From Bacteroidota bacterium (GTDB taxonomy: Bacteria; Bacteroidota; Bacteroidia; B-17B0; Aurantibacillaceae): 64,000 bases of DNA. Below are positions 54,589 through 64,000 of the stretch, one piece after another. Both the position numbers and the translations under genes were made by a program. Numbering within the stretch: the first letter of the stretch is position 1; the number at the start of each line of letters is the position of its first letter. The stretch is taken from NCBI GenBank assembly GCA_019638705.1, contig JAHBTI010000014.1, positions 20,145 through 84,144 on the forward strand, written 5' to 3'. The notes below the pieces were generated by a model, which was given only the letters and a program-made list of their open reading frames with translations, searched no databases and was not told the DNA's origin.

Positions 54589-57045
54589 ATGAAAATTTTC
54601 GGCATACAAAAACCTTTCAAAAACTTCTTTTTCGCGCTGTTGTTTTTTTGCGTGAGTGTTCATGTTCAGGCGCAAACTGTTAAAGGAAAAATTGTTGATG
54701 CAAACACTAAAAAAGCCGTGCCGTTTGTTGCCGTTGCCATAAACAAAGGACATCAGGGCACTACCGCCGACTTAGACGGAAATTTTGAATTGGAACTTCC
54801 TGAAAATTCCACACAACTTGTTTTTCAAATGATTGGTTATAAAACCAAAACGGTTTTAGTTTCTGAATTGAGCTTTGAAAAAAACAACATCATTTCTTTG
54901 GAATTAAGCGGTATCGCGCTTTCCGAAATTGTTGTTTCGCCAAAAGAAAACCCTGCCAATGTTGTTATTAGAAAGGTAATTGAAAACAAAGAGAAATTTG
55001 ACATAAATAATTTACCTTATTATTTGTGCAACACCTATTCAAAAACGTATTTTACGTTGAGTAATAAATTGGGCGATGAAAACTTTTACACCCTTGATAC
55101 AGCGAAATTCAAAAACATAAAAGAATTAACAGACAAACACTATTTGTTGTTGATTGAATCCGTTACCGAAAAAAAATACCGTTACAAAAACATTTCGCAG
55201 GAAAAAATTATTGCTTCCAAAACTTCGGGATTTAAACAGGGCATTTTCGGCATATTGGCTTCGCAAATGCAATCCTTTACTTTTTATGACAACAATATTA
55301 GTCTTATCGGACTAAACTATGTTAATCCCTTAAACAAAGGTACTTTCAGGCGATATAATTTTGAAATTATTGATACAATTCTGAACAACAATGACACCAC
55401 TCTGCTCATAAAATTTGCTCCAAAACCCAATAAAAAGTTTGAAGCCATGAAAGGTATTTTGTACATCAACAAAAATCAATATGTGCTAAGCAATGTGTTG
55501 GCTGAACCAAATGAAATTCCGCCAAGCGGCTACGGAATAAAAATTCAGCAGTTGTATCAAAAAGTGGATAGTGTGCATTGGTTTCCGAAACAACTGAATA
55601 CCGAAATTTTAATTGACATTGTGAAAGCCGATGAAAACAACGATACGCTGAAACCTATGCTAAAAGCGGTGAGCAGACAATACATGGAAGACGTAAAACT
55701 CGACAGCGCGTTTAAAATAAAACACAAAAACATAGAAGTTGTTGAAGCAGAGAACACGGAAAAAGACAGCGTTTTTTGGAACAACAAACGGAAAGATACG
55801 TTAAACACAAAAGAGAATGAAACGTACAGAATTATGGATAGCGTGAGCAAAGCCGAACATTTTGAACGAAGGTTGCTTGTGTATGATGCTTTGCTTTCAG
55901 GAAAAATTCCAATCTCGTATATTGATTTAGACTTGAAAAGTATGTTGCGGGTGAACGATTACGAAGGCTGGCGGCTTGGTTTGGGCGCTTACAGCAACAA
56001 AAAAGTGTCGCGTTGGTTTAGTGTTGGCGGTTACGGGGCTTACGGCTTCACCGACAAAATGTGGAAGTACGGCGGAAGTTTGCGCGTAAATTTTAATTAC
56101 CGCCAAACGATTTTCTTTTTGACAGAACTCGCGAGAGATGTAACGGAAACGGCGGGTGTACAATTTTATGCACAAGACAATGCCTTGATAAATCCTGATT
56201 ATGCACGCAATTATTTAATCAGCCGTATGGATAAAGTTGATTTTTCAAGAGCGAGTGTCAATGCTTTCGTTTTTAATTTCATTAAATTTTCTGCTTATGT
56301 TGATGTAAGACAAATTAATTCCCGGTATGCTTATATCAATGATTTATCGCAGGAGATGAACATATTTACTTCCAATTCAGCAGGCATAAATTTTAAAATC
56401 CTGCCCAAAGAAAAATTTATTGAAACGCGCGGTCGTTTAATTTCTACGGGAAGTAAATTTCCTGCGTTTTTTATTAATGTGAGTAAAGGATTAACAAACA
56501 CCATTGCCGATTACAAAGGAAATTTTGATTACACAAAAATTGATGTGCGCATTGACCACAAAATAAATTTCAAAGTAAAAGGATTTGTTTCGTATCAAAT
56601 TCAGGCAGGTAAAGTGTTGGACAATGTTCCGTATTCTTTGCTTTATAACAACAAAGGTTCGTTTAATAAATCGTATCATTTAGATGCCGAAAAAACTATG
56701 CAGACCATGCTGATGAACCAATTTACAAGTTCGCAATATGCCGCGTTATTTTTTGCTCTTAATTCGGGGCAACTCACCAAACGTTACAAATACACAAAAC
56801 CCGAAATTGAATTGGTTCACAATTACATCATCGGTTCGCTTGAAAACAAAACTAATTTTTCTGCTAATGTGCCTTTAGCCGACATCAAACAAGGGTATTC
56901 GGAAGCGGGTATTCGTTTAAAAAATATTTTAATTTCAAACATAAGCGGCTTGGGAGCGAGTATTTTTTATCATTACGGCAATTACGCTTCGGCTGATATG
57001 AAAGAGAATGTGGTAATAAAACTCAATTTGAGTGTGGTGTTTTAA
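54589..57045 (+). CDS. DUF5686-type outer membrane protein with carboxypeptidase-regulatory domain (818 aa)
   Basis: A signal peptide ends near HVQAQ (about residue 29). A CarboxypepD_reg-like domain follows (VKGKIVDANTKKAVPFVAVA, TTADLDGNFELEL; about 30-115), then the DUF5686 body with an NVVIRKVIENK motif near 123, and a C-terminal beta barrel (about 470-818) ending in the outer-membrane signature aromatic residue F. It is a surface barrel of unknown cargo, widespread in Bacteroidota. Confidence 0.85.
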   Translation: MKIFGIQKPFKNFFFALLFFCVSVHVQAQTVKGKIVDANTKKAVPFVAVAINKGHQGTTADLDGNFELELPENSTQLVFQMIGYKTKTVLVSELSFEKNNIISLELSGIALSEIVVSPKENPANVVIRKVIENKEKFDINNLPYYLCNTYSKTYFTLSNKLGDENFYTLDTAKFKNIKELTDKHYLLLIESVTEKKYRYKNISQEKIIASKTSGFKQGIFGILASQMQSFTFYDNNISLIGLNYVNPLNKGTFRRYNFEIIDTILNNNDTTLLIKFAPKPNKKFEAMKGILYINKNQYVLSNVLAEPNEIPPSGYGIKIQQLYQKVDSVHWFPKQLNTEILIDIVKADENNDTLKPMLKAVSRQYMEDVKLDSAFKIKHKNIEVVEAENTEKDSVFWNNKRKDTLNTKENETYRIMDSVSKAEHFERRLLVYDALLSGKIPISYIDLDLKSMLRVNDYEGWRLGLGAYSNKKVSRWFSVGGYGAYGFTDKMWKYGGSLRVNFNYRQTIFFLTELARDVTETAGVQFYAQDNALINPDYARNYLISRMDKVDFSRASVNAFVFNFIKFSAYVDVRQINSRYAYINDLSQEMNIFTSNSAGINFKILPKEKFIETRGRLISTGSKFPAFFINVSKGLTNTIADYKGNFDYTKIDVRIDHKINFKVKGFVSYQIQAGKVLDNVPYSLLYNNKGSFNKSYHLDAEKTMQTMLMNQFTSSQYAALFFALNSGQLTKRYKYTKPEIELVHNYIIGSLENKTNFSANVPLADIKQGYSEAGIRLKNILISNISGLGASIFYHYGNYASADMKENVVIKLNLSVVF

Positions 57046-58514
57046 TGCCGTTTCATCAGCCCAAAGCGTTTAAACACCTTATTCACTTCGTCAATAATGG
57101 CAAAACGAATGTTTAGTAACCCAAACGCAATGCCTGTAAACGCACAACCCAAAAAGGTTTTCAGGAAAACATTGAGCGAATTTGGCAACAACAAAATAAA
57201 CACCAGTGAAACCACAAGGCAACAAAAAATATAAAATGTGTGTTTGGAAAACGGCTGCATTTTAAACCGAATGAGAATGTAAACGTATTTTAAAAAATTA
57301 AACGCGCCTATTGCAATGAGTGTGGCAAGGGCTGCACCTGTAATACCCAAAGGTTCAATCAATAAATTGTTGGCAACAAATGAAACAACAATCAGCACCA
57401 ACAAAAACACCGAAGCCGCAAAATATTTGTGCGACATCATAATTACCGAAGAGTTTACGCCTGTGAGCAGATTAAACAACGATGAAAACGACACCACATA
57501 AAACGCCATTTTTCCTGCGTGATACTCCTGCGGAAGAAACATAAAAATTAAATCAATGCTTGCCCACAGAAAACAAAACAAAATACTGCCGATAAAAAAC
57601 AGATAACGACTGCTCATCTCATAAATTTTTTCCACTTCTTTTACATCGTTAATATGCCATGCGTGCGAAATTTTTGGCAGGGCAATACGCTCCAAGCTGT
57701 TAAATGGAATTTCCATAACGGCGCACATCATCACGCAAGTAGCATAAACTCCCACTAATTTTTCGTTTAAGAAATGCCCCACCATCAATTGGTCAATAAA
57801 TTTTATGCCGAGCGAAGCAAACGCCGTGAGCATCATCAGCAGCGCGAAAAAAGAAATTTCTTTCAGGTTTAAGGTTTTGTAAAACGAAAATTTTATTTTA
57901 AAAGACACCGCTTTGTGGCTGATTAAATAAGTGATAAGCAAAATTAATTGCAGTAAAAAAATGCCGATATAGCCAAAAACAAATGCCTGTTGATTGATGA
58001 GTTGATAATGATAAATGACTACCAAAACCAACTGCCCTACCCTTGTAAAAATATCGGTGAGAAAAACCGTAAACGTTGTTTTCATCAATGATGAAGAAAA
58101 GACCGAATACACCGAAATCAGCGACAAAATATAAGCGTAAACAATTGCCTCATTAAAATATTTTGAAAATTCGGGTGAGCGTTGATAATACGAAATGAAA
58201 AAAGATGTGTTGGCGTACATCAACAGTGCAATGATAAACGCACCCGCCGTAGAAAGCAATAACAGCAAGGCAAAAAAACCGTTGTGTTTATTTTCATCGT
58301 TTTTAATTTTTGGGAAATAACGTATGGTAACGCTGCTCATACCAAAGGGCATAACTATACCCACAAGCCACGAAAATGAATAGAGCAAACGGATTAAACC
58401 AATGTCGGTAGAAGAAATTAAATGTGGCTGAATGTAAATAATAACAAAACCCAAACCCGCGCCAATGTAACTAAGCAGCGTGTTGTTAATGGATTGTTTT
58501 TTTATTTCGCCCAT
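57042..58514 (-). CDS. Polysaccharide flippase, Wzx/MATE-like (490 aa)
   Basis: Twelve to fourteen membrane helices and the start NTLLSYIGAGLGFVIIYIQP are typical of the oligosaccharide flippase superfamily. It moves lipid-linked sugar units across the inner membrane. It overlaps the end of the convergent DUF5686-type gene by 4 nt. The sugar-transfer genes at 59.3-61.4 kb may belong to the same surface glycan pathway. Confidence 0.88.
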   Translation of the reverse strand: MGEIKKQSINNTLLSYIGAGLGFVIIYIQPHLISSTDIGLIRLLYSFSWLVGIVMPFGMSSVTIRYFPKIKNDENKHNGFFALLLLLSTAGAFIIALLMYANTSFFISYYQRSPEFSKYFNEAIVYAYILSLISVYSVFSSSLMKTTFTVFLTDIFTRVGQLVLVVIYHYQLINQQAFVFGYIGIFLLQLILLITYLISHKAVSFKIKFSFYKTLNLKEISFFALLMMLTAFASLGIKFIDQLMVGHFLNEKLVGVYATCVMMCAVMEIPFNSLERIALPKISHAWHINDVKEVEKIYEMSSRYLFFIGSILFCFLWASIDLIFMFLPQEYHAGKMAFYVVSFSSLFNLLTGVNSSVIMMSHKYFAASVFLLVLIVVSFVANNLLIEPLGITGAALATLIAIGAFNFLKYVYILIRFKMQPFSKHTFYIFCCLVVSLVFILLLPNSLNVFLKTFLGCAFTGIAFGLLNIRFAIIDEVNKVFKRFGLMKRH

Positions 58515-58526
58515 TATTTTTTAAAA

Positions 58527-58883
58527 TTATCTCGCTTGTAGAAACAATTCGGCGGGCAGATTAAAGTAATTTTTTAAGCGTGTGGCAATTTTCAATGTAA
58601 GTTCACGTTTGCCCGAAAGTATTGCCGAAACATGCCCTTTACTGCCTATCACAAGTTCAAGGTCTTTATTTTTTAAGCCTTGTTCTTCCATTTTTTCTTT
58701 GATTGCTTCCAGTACATCAACTTGTGGTAATTGGTAATGCTTATTATCGTAATCTTCAATCAGCAGAATTAACAAAGCTAACTCGTCTGCTTCGCGTGTG
58801 TTGGGTTTAGCTTCAAAAATTTCCATTAAGCGTTCACTTGCTTTAGTATAGTCCTTTTCGTTTTTTAAAATTGTCCAGTTCAT
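58527..58883 (-). CDS. higA: Antitoxin HigA, XRE-type HTH
   Basis: A 118-residue protein with the long-type HigA N-terminal region and a XRE HTH at about 65-110 (LKNKDLELVIGSKGHVSAIL, SGKRELTLKIATRL). It starts one base overlapping the stop of higB (TAATG). It should bind the palindrome upstream of higB and repress the operon, and block HigB. Confidence 0.93.
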   Translation of the reverse strand: MNWTILKNEKDYTKASERLMEIFEAKPNTREADELALLILLIEDYDNKHYQLPQVDVLEAIKEKMEEQGLKNKDLELVIGSKGHVSAILSGKRELTLKIATRLKNYFNLPAELFLQAR

Positions 58884-59215
58884 TACTTATCCTTTCTAAA
58901 ATTATTTATACTCTTATCAAAAATAACTGTTTCTGCGTTTATTTTATCATATTCTTTGTGTGTACCAAACCAAATAACGTAACAGGCTTTTTGTTCAAAA
59001 TTCAGGGACACTATCAATCTGTAATCATTACCTTTTATATTAAACACAATCCTGCTGTTACCAACAACACTTGCATTCCTGTAAACGCTTTTTATTTCAT
59101 TAAAATTATTAAACTCCGGTTTTGAAAACTCATTTTCCCACAACAGTAAAGGTTTTTCTGCCAACGGGTATTTATGAATGTAATAATGTATGGTGCGCTT
59201 TACAAGAACTTTCAC
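58883..59215 (-). CDS. higB: mRNA interferase HigB
   Basis: A 110-residue RelE-superfamily toxin from the GTG at 59215: MKVLVKRTIHYYIHKYPLAE aligns with HigB starts. The body has YRNASVVGNSRIVFNIKGND and VIWFGTHKEYDKI, the conserved HigB core. It cleaves mRNA on the ribosome. An alternative ATG start far upstream would run through the operator palindrome and is rejected. The start is close to the promoter, so the message is nearly leaderless. Confidence 0.9.
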   Translation of the reverse strand: MKVLVKRTIHYYIHKYPLAEKPLLLWENEFSKPEFNNFNEIKSVYRNASVVGNSRIVFNIKGNDYRLIVSLNFEQKACYVIWFGTHKEYDKINAETVIFDKSINNFRKDK

Positions 59216-59219
59216 CGTA

Positions 59220-59251
59220 CAAAGATAAAACAAAAGTTTGCAGATTGCAAA
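59220..59251 (-). promoter_or_regulatory. higBA promoter
   Basis: Reading leftward: TTTG (59248-59251), 20 nt, then TATCTTTG (59220-59227), an exact match to the Bacteroidota -33 TTTG and -7 TAnnTTTG boxes. The GTG of higB begins 4 nt after the -7 box. Confidence 0.75.
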
Positions 59252-59264
59252 CTTTTGTTTTATC
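59224..59264. promoter_or_regulatory. higBA operator palindrome
   Basis: A perfect 19-nt inverted repeat, GATAAAACAAAAGTTTGCA and its complement, around a 3-nt centre. It overlaps both promoter boxes, as expected for HigA autorepression. Confidence 0.8.
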
Positions 59265-59319
59265 ATGAAAATGCTAATCTCGGTTGTTGTGATTTTCTTG
59301 ACAGAAATATTACAATTTA

Positions 59320-60210
59320 TCAAATTATAAATTTCTCAACCAAATGTTTTTTTTCTTTTGGCACTAAGTAGTAATCTACAAATTGAGAATTGTTGTTTAT
59401 GAATGAACCCACAGGTTGTAATCCTTTATCTGTGGCAAGAAAATACAAGTAATCGTATTTATTCATTATAGCTTCAATTTCTTTTTCAATTTGGTTTTTC
59501 AAAATCTCGCATTGAATTAAAGGGCGATGAGTTTTCAAAACAGTGTCAGCCCCCGAAAGTACACGGTGTTCATTTGCTTCGGTATCTAATTTTATTAAAT
59601 CTATTTTTTTACCGTTCAAATGTTCAACAACAAAATTATCCAACGTATCAATTTTTACTTCAAAATTTATTTTGGTACGTTGTCCTGATTGAACTTCACT
59701 TAAACCACCGTCACCTGTCAGTTGCGGAAACTTTTTAAACTTTTCATTAATGATAGAATAAAAAGTTGCTGTGCCTTTCTCATTTGAAAGTGCAAGTAAT
59801 TGCGGTTGAACATTTGAAAAATGATTGATTGAAATATTCTCTTTTAAAAAATCAAATGCAGAAGGCATTGGCTCAAAAGCATAAACCAGAATATTTTTGT
59901 TTTTAATGGCAGAAGCTAAAAGTGAGTAATAACCAATGTTTGCGCCGATGTCAAAAAATGTTTCGGAGTTTTTTACGAGTTCACAAAATACTTTTACGGA
60001 ATTAAATTCAAATCCCTCAACGCCGTCCCAAAACACTTTTTTTGAAAAATAACTTGTCGGGTTTGATGAAACTTTAAAGGGCGGAACATTGTTTCCGCGA
60101 ACGGTAAATATGCCGTAAACAGGAAATTTATACTTTGCAGGAATAATTTTTGAAAATGGTTTAAATAAATTCCTCAATAAAGTATTTATGTGTTTATTAT
60201 ATATTATCAT
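59320..60210 (-). CDS. FkbM-family methyltransferase (296 aa)
   Basis: A SAM-dependent methyltransferase: FDIGANIGYYSLLASAI is motif I (about 92-108), VYAFEPMPSAFDFL motif II, and DLIKLDTEANEHRVL motif near 205-220. The FkbM family methylates hydroxyl groups of sugars and natural products. Next to a glycosyltransferase and a flippase, surface glycan methylation is likely. Confidence 0.88.
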   Translation of the reverse strand: MIIYNKHINTLLRNLFKPFSKIIPAKYKFPVYGIFTVRGNNVPPFKVSSNPTSYFSKKVFWDGVEGFEFNSVKVFCELVKNSETFFDIGANIGYYSLLASAIKNKNILVYAFEPMPSAFDFLKENISINHFSNVQPQLLALSNEKGTATFYSIINEKFKKFPQLTGDGGLSEVQSGQRTKINFEVKIDTLDNFVVEHLNGKKIDLIKLDTEANEHRVLSGADTVLKTHRPLIQCEILKNQIEKEIEAIMNKYDYLYFLATDKGLQPVGSFINNNSQFVDYYLVPKEKKHLVEKFII

Positions 60211-60248
60211 TAGAGTATTTATAACTTTGGAGCGTTTTAAACTGATTT

Positions 60249-61373
60249 ATGAACGCAAATTCTGTATTATTTTTAACTTATTGGTATCCGAACAAAAGTA
60301 ACAAAAGTTTCGGGATATTTTTAAAACGCCACGCCCATGCCATTGCAATAAACAACAAGGTTGTGGTGCTTTCGCTTACCTTTCTTAAAAGCAATTCTTT
60401 ATACAAAAAAACTGTAAATATTGAAACAGACGAGGCAAACATTGAAACCCACCGAATTTATTTTGAATCGGTTTTCAGTAAACTATTGTATGTGTTATTG
60501 CCCCTGCATTACATTATTCTGAAAAAATACATTCGCACACATTTGCAAAAACACAATTTTAATATTCTTCATTCCAATATTCTTTTTCCGTGCAGTGTTG
60601 TGGGGCATTGGCTTTCGCGCAAATTACATTTAAAACACATTATCACAGAAGAATGGACTAAAGTTGATAAATTTTTTCGCGTAAGTTTATACAAAGGAGC
60701 AGGAAAAAAGACCTTAAACACAGCCGATGCCATTGTGTGTGTTTCTCAACAATTAGAAGACACCGTAAAAAAACACACGCACAACAATAAGTTTCACATT
60801 ATTCCGAATGTGATTGATGCCAAAGAATTTTATTACGATGCAAACATTCAAAAAAATGAAGTATTCACGTTCATTGCCGCCGCTCACTGGGGGCAGCATA
60901 AAAATCCATTTTATTTTTTAGATCCTTTAAAACAATTATTGGAAGAAAATAAAATCAAAAACTTTAAAGTAGTGTTGGCAGGAAGCGGTGTGTATTTAGA
61001 AAAAGTGAAACAAAACAATTATCCTTTTCCCATAGAATATCCGGGGAATTTAAACAGCCGCGAATTATGCACGGCGTTAAACAAAAGCCATATATTTTTA
61101 CACGGCTCTGAATTTGAAACGTTTTCTGTAATTATTGCCGAAGCCCTGATGTGCGGCTTGCCCTCTGTGGTAAGTCCTGTGGGCATTGCTTTGGAAGCGA
61201 TTAATACTTCAAACGGTTTTGTAACCAACAACACGGTTCCCGATTGGAAAGAAAAAATATTGGCTTGTTACAACACATCATACAACAATGCACACATTGC
61301 CGAACAGTTAAAAAACAAATATGATTTAAAAACGGTGGGGAAAATGTTTGATGAAATGTATCGGACAGCGTAA
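60249..61373 (+). CDS. GT4-type glycosyltransferase (374 aa)
   Basis: A GT-B enzyme: start LFLTYWYPNKSNKSFGIFLK, ADAIVCVSQQL, FHIIPNVID and the C-terminal E-x7-E region (SEFETFSVIIAEALMCG). It transfers a sugar from a nucleotide donor, probably in surface polysaccharide synthesis with the divergent FkbM gene. Donor and acceptor unknown. Confidence 0.88.
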   Translation: MNANSVLFLTYWYPNKSNKSFGIFLKRHAHAIAINNKVVVLSLTFLKSNSLYKKTVNIETDEANIETHRIYFESVFSKLLYVLLPLHYIILKKYIRTHLQKHNFNILHSNILFPCSVVGHWLSRKLHLKHIITEEWTKVDKFFRVSLYKGAGKKTLNTADAIVCVSQQLEDTVKKHTHNNKFHIIPNVIDAKEFYYDANIQKNEVFTFIAAAHWGQHKNPFYFLDPLKQLLEENKIKNFKVVLAGSGVYLEKVKQNNYPFPIEYPGNLNSRELCTALNKSHIFLHGSEFETFSVIIAEALMCGLPSVVSPVGIALEAINTSNGFVTNNTVPDWKEKILACYNTSYNNAHIAEQLKNKYDLKTVGKMFDEMYRTA

Positions 61374-61421
61374 CTATTGCCGTCAAAAAACAATACATTT
61401 ACAATCAGCCAAGTATGCGTT

Positions 61422-62984
61422 ATGAAAAAAATACTTTCTTTATTTTTTTTATTCCTCTGTTTTAGGATTGTTTCTCAACCCAACACACCTAAATTTATCT
61501 CTATTGGCACAGCAAACTCCAACGAGCGTTCAGCAGCTATTTATGTAAAACCCGATGGTTCTTATTTTATTGGCGGTTCAAAAAACGATAGTGCTTTGGT
61601 AATGTATTTAAGCAATGCCGACAGCATTATTTGGGCTAAAACATTTAAGTTTCAACCTGCGCCCTGTTATGCAAACTATTTAAGTATGACAAGCGACGGA
61701 TATGTAATTGGAACAGGCATGACCATTGTTGGAAACGTATATCGCTGTTGTTATTTCAAAATAAATCCTGCTAACGGAAATTTTATTTGGAACAATAATT
61801 TTAACGGAAATAATTTATACTTATCTCGCATTATTGAAAAAAATGTGAACGAATATATTTGCATGGGAGTTGAATATCCAATATTTCCTAACGGTGTTTA
61901 TGCAGATAATAAAAATGTCATTGTTTCCGCAAGCACAGGCGCAATAATTTCTCAACCCAATCTTATAGGATTTCAATTGAACAACGGTATTGATGATATG
62001 GAGGCGGGAACTGACATTAATCCTACTGACGGAACTTTTTATAGTTCGGGAAGAAGTTATGTTCAGGTTGGTACAAATAAAATGCGTGCTACTTTGATAA
62101 AATATAATTCAAACGGAAATCCAATTTGGTTTAAATATTTACACAAAGACGCTTCTGCTTCTTGTCGTATGTATCCACGTGATTTAATTTTTGTCAATTC
62201 TACGCAACTACTTCTAATGTATCATTCTGACGAGAATTGTTCGGGAGGCTGCGTTGATTATTACTCGGGAATGATGTTATTAGACACTTCGGGTAACGTA
62301 ATTTGGGATAAGATATACAACATCTCGGCTTCTAATGGTGAAAACGCTGAAAAAGTAAACGTGATAGGAAATAGAATTTATTTACGAGGTTATCTTAACA
62401 CCAATAGTCCAAACAGTGCTGACGTATTTATTTTAAAAACAGACATGAATGGAAATCCTCTTGTATGTAATAAATACGGCTCACCAACTTTAAAAGAATT
62501 ACCTTTTGTAAATAATCTTGGTAATGGCGGCGATACAAAAAGTAACTTATTATATTTTACCTATTCTGCCGAAAATCCAAGCACGGGTTTATCTGATATT
62601 AACGTTTTAAAATTAGACACAACCTTGCAATTGTCTTGTTATTCGCCCACGCCATTAGCGGTAAGTGCCATTACCTTTGCGCCATTTTCAACTTCTTTTC
62701 CCCCGCAATTTATGTCTGCACCTTTTGCCACAGCAGCAAATAGCACATACAATACCAATTTTCCAAATCCTTGCCCTGCCAATTACACGCGCTCGGTAAC
62801 TGTTGTAAGTATTTTAGCTAATGATACCATTTTAAATGTTTACAATTCCAATGCCACCTCTTATTATTGGTACAGCAACGGAAGCACAACGCCCACCATG
62901 CAAATTACCGCACCTGCCACAGCAGATTCAGTAATGATATATTCAGGCTGCTTGCCCCATTATGAAGCGTGTGTTTCACTTTAG
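61422..62984 (+). CDS. Secreted beta-propeller-like protein, apparently truncated by a frameshift
   Basis: The start MKKILSLFFLFLCFRIVSQ is a signal peptide (an earlier in-frame codon is less likely). About 420 residues of SBBP/propeller-like repeats follow (DGSYFIGGSKND, SDGYVIGTGM, DTSGNVIWDKIY, TDMNGNPLVCNKYGS), then a first Ig-like unit (VVSILANDTILNVYNSNATS YYWYSNGS) that breaks off at a TAG. The next frame continues with further Ig-like repeats at once, so I read one gene split by a single-base change near 62970-62985. Confidence 0.75.
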   Translation: MKKILSLFFLFLCFRIVSQPNTPKFISIGTANSNERSAAIYVKPDGSYFIGGSKNDSALVMYLSNADSIIWAKTFKFQPAPCYANYLSMTSDGYVIGTGMTIVGNVYRCCYFKINPANGNFIWNNNFNGNNLYLSRIIEKNVNEYICMGVEYPIFPNGVYADNKNVIVSASTGAIISQPNLIGFQLNNGIDDMEAGTDINPTDGTFYSSGRSYVQVGTNKMRATLIKYNSNGNPIWFKYLHKDASASCRMYPRDLIFVNSTQLLLMYHSDENCSGGCVDYYSGMMLLDTSGNVIWDKIYNISASNGENAEKVNVIGNRIYLRGYLNTNSPNSADVFILKTDMNGNPLVCNKYGSPTLKELPFVNNLGNGGDTKSNLLYFTYSAENPSTGLSDINVLKLDTTLQLSCYSPTPLAVSAITFAPFSTSFPPQFMSAPFATAANSTYNTNFPNPCPANYTRSVTVVSILANDTILNVYNSNATSYYWYSNGSTTPTMQITAPATADSVMIYSGCLPHYEACVSL

Positions 62985-64000
62985 TTTTTGTACGCCTCCT
63001 GCCATAAATATTTCCGTTATAAACCCTTCCGTTAGTTGCGGTGGAAGCACCGCCACGCTCATTGCCACAGGCGCAAACACTTATACTTGGTTTAACGCAG
63101 GCGGCAGCCTTGCATCGGGAAATGTTTTTACGGTTAATCCTTATGTTACCACGCTGTATTGGGTGGTTGGTGCAGCCACAGCAGGTTGCACCAACCAAGC
63201 CGTTGCAACTGTTTCCGTTTCAAGCCAGGCACAGGCAAATTTCACTTTCTTCCCATTTTCAAACGGCATCTACTCCATCACTTGCTCCAATCCAATCATA
63301 CAAATATTCACCAGCAATGCCGCTTTAAACTACACCTGGTCAAGTATTACATCATTTCCATTAACAGGCACGGTAAACACCTTTGACCAAACTAACGTAG
63401 GAACGTGGACAGTAACAGGCGTAAACCCCACATCTGGCTGCACGGAAACTCACACCTTTAATATAGTTGAAAACACCACGCCCCCTGTGGTGGCTTCCCT
63501 CACACCAAGTTTACAGATTATTGATTGCAGCAACCCTGTGGTGCAAACCATAACGGCAACCGCGCAAAGCCCTACACTGAACATCACTCATAGTTTCTTT
63601 TCGCCTTACCCTGCAAGCAATGTAAACATGAGTTCCAATCCCGCTATTTATGGCGGCGGCATTGGCACTTATACATATATCTTAACCAATAATGAGAACG
63701 GTTGTTCTTCAACACCAATAACGTTCAGTATTCTTACTTCACCCGGCACACCAACCTTTCAGGTGAGCAGCACAGGCACCTTGTCCAATCACGGAGGGTT
63801 TACCGTAGGTTGCAGCAACCACAGTTTAACGGTGCTGAACATTGTAAACGCCAACTCTACACCTGTTCCGGGTGGTGCGTTGAGTTACAGTTTTTTTACC
63901 CCTAACGGTACTTTGTATTCTACTAATCAATTCACGGTAGTAAGTATGCCCGGCACATGGACGGTGAGCGTACTGTCCATTCAAAACAGTTGCTATTTAA
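62962..64000 (+). pseudogene. Continuation of the same secreted protein in another frame, 3' end outside window
   Basis: From about 62962 the +1-shifted frame is open to the last base, about 345 codons. It encodes Ig-like/PKD-like repeats (INPSVSCGGSTATLIATGAN, TYTWFNAGGSLASG, TVNPYVTTLYWVVG, TWTVTGVNPTSGCTET). The repeats fit the C-terminal part of a Bacteroidota surface protein, and a T9SS sorting domain would be expected beyond the window. There is no leader or gap between the parts, so I treat it as the other half of the gene at 61422 and not as a separate gene. If the base change is a sequencing error, the gene is whole. Confidence 0.7.

Noticed and set aside
59216..59323. Upstream ATG start for higB
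   Set aside because: It would put the operator palindrome and promoter inside the coding region, and HigB homologues start near the GTG at 59215.

Overview
The window is chromosomal DNA from a member of the Bacteroidota. Evidence: several secreted proteins end in type IX secretion (T9SS) sorting domains, starts have A-rich leaders instead of Shine-Dalgarno sites, some promoters match the Bacteroidota TAnnTTTG -7 box, and typical phylum genes occur (bshA, a BatA-domain protein, a DUF5686-type outer membrane protein, a Bacteroidota-type dihydroorotase homologue). A genus cannot be named from the sequence.

Region 1 (about 1.6-20.5 kb) is the unusual part. Twenty genes run leftward from 19.9 kb to a strong terminator at 1.6 kb. 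Going down the transcript they encode a small HTH regulator, several membrane-anchored or glycine-rich proteins, a transglutaminase-fold protein with an intact Cys-His-Asp triad, a candidate coat protein followed by its own terminator, beta-rich and coiled-coil proteins, a protein with two annexin-like repeats, a peptidoglycan-binding membrane protein, an amidase, an L,D-transpeptidase-like protein, two holin-sized membrane proteins, a spanin-like protein, a 1609-residue methyltransferase/strawberry-notch helicase fusion like the phage P1 DarB type, and a RadA-like ATPase. No portal, large terminase, tail, or conjugation gene is visible. I read this as an integrated virus-like element, possibly of a tailless membrane-containing kind. 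That is an inference. Upstream of it a divergent gene encodes a paralogue of the small HTH regulator, so the pair resembles a lysogeny-type switch. The first 1.5 kb holds the 3' part of an AT-rich membrane protein gene of unknown role.

Region 2 (20.6-34.9 kb) holds three large leftward surface or secreted proteins with T9SS sorting domains: an NHL propeller plus Ig-like repeats, a beta-propeller-like plus fibronectin III protein, and a 1964-residue PKD-rich protein. Beyond them lies a four-gene leftward operon: a small CPPxCG protein, a seven-helix membrane protein, a LytS/NarL-type histidine kinase, and an odd response regulator that joins a receiver, a cupin and an AraC-type HTH.

Region 3 (34.9-37.7 kb) is an 884-bp AT-rich spacer followed by a small gene and a large serine recombinase. 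The recombinase reading frame runs straight through a tRNA-Ser(GCT) gene on the opposite strand, the mark of an element integrated at that tRNA. The partner attachment site was not found, so it is open whether regions 1 and 2 belong to this element.

Region 4 (37.7-64 kb) is mostly ordinary core chromosome: pyrG-rimM-tRNA-Ser, pyrH, a PIN toxin with a previously easy-to-miss 50-residue partner, queE, bshA, a GT39-type transferase, a PAP2 phosphatase, mazG, ribBA, a NUDIX hydrolase, a pseudo-dihydroorotase, a BatA-domain protein, a DUF5686-type protein, a Wzx-type flippase, higBA with a perfect operator palindrome over its promoter, an FkbM methyltransferase, a glycosyltransferase, and at the right edge a secreted protein gene that appears split by a frameshift and runs out of the window.
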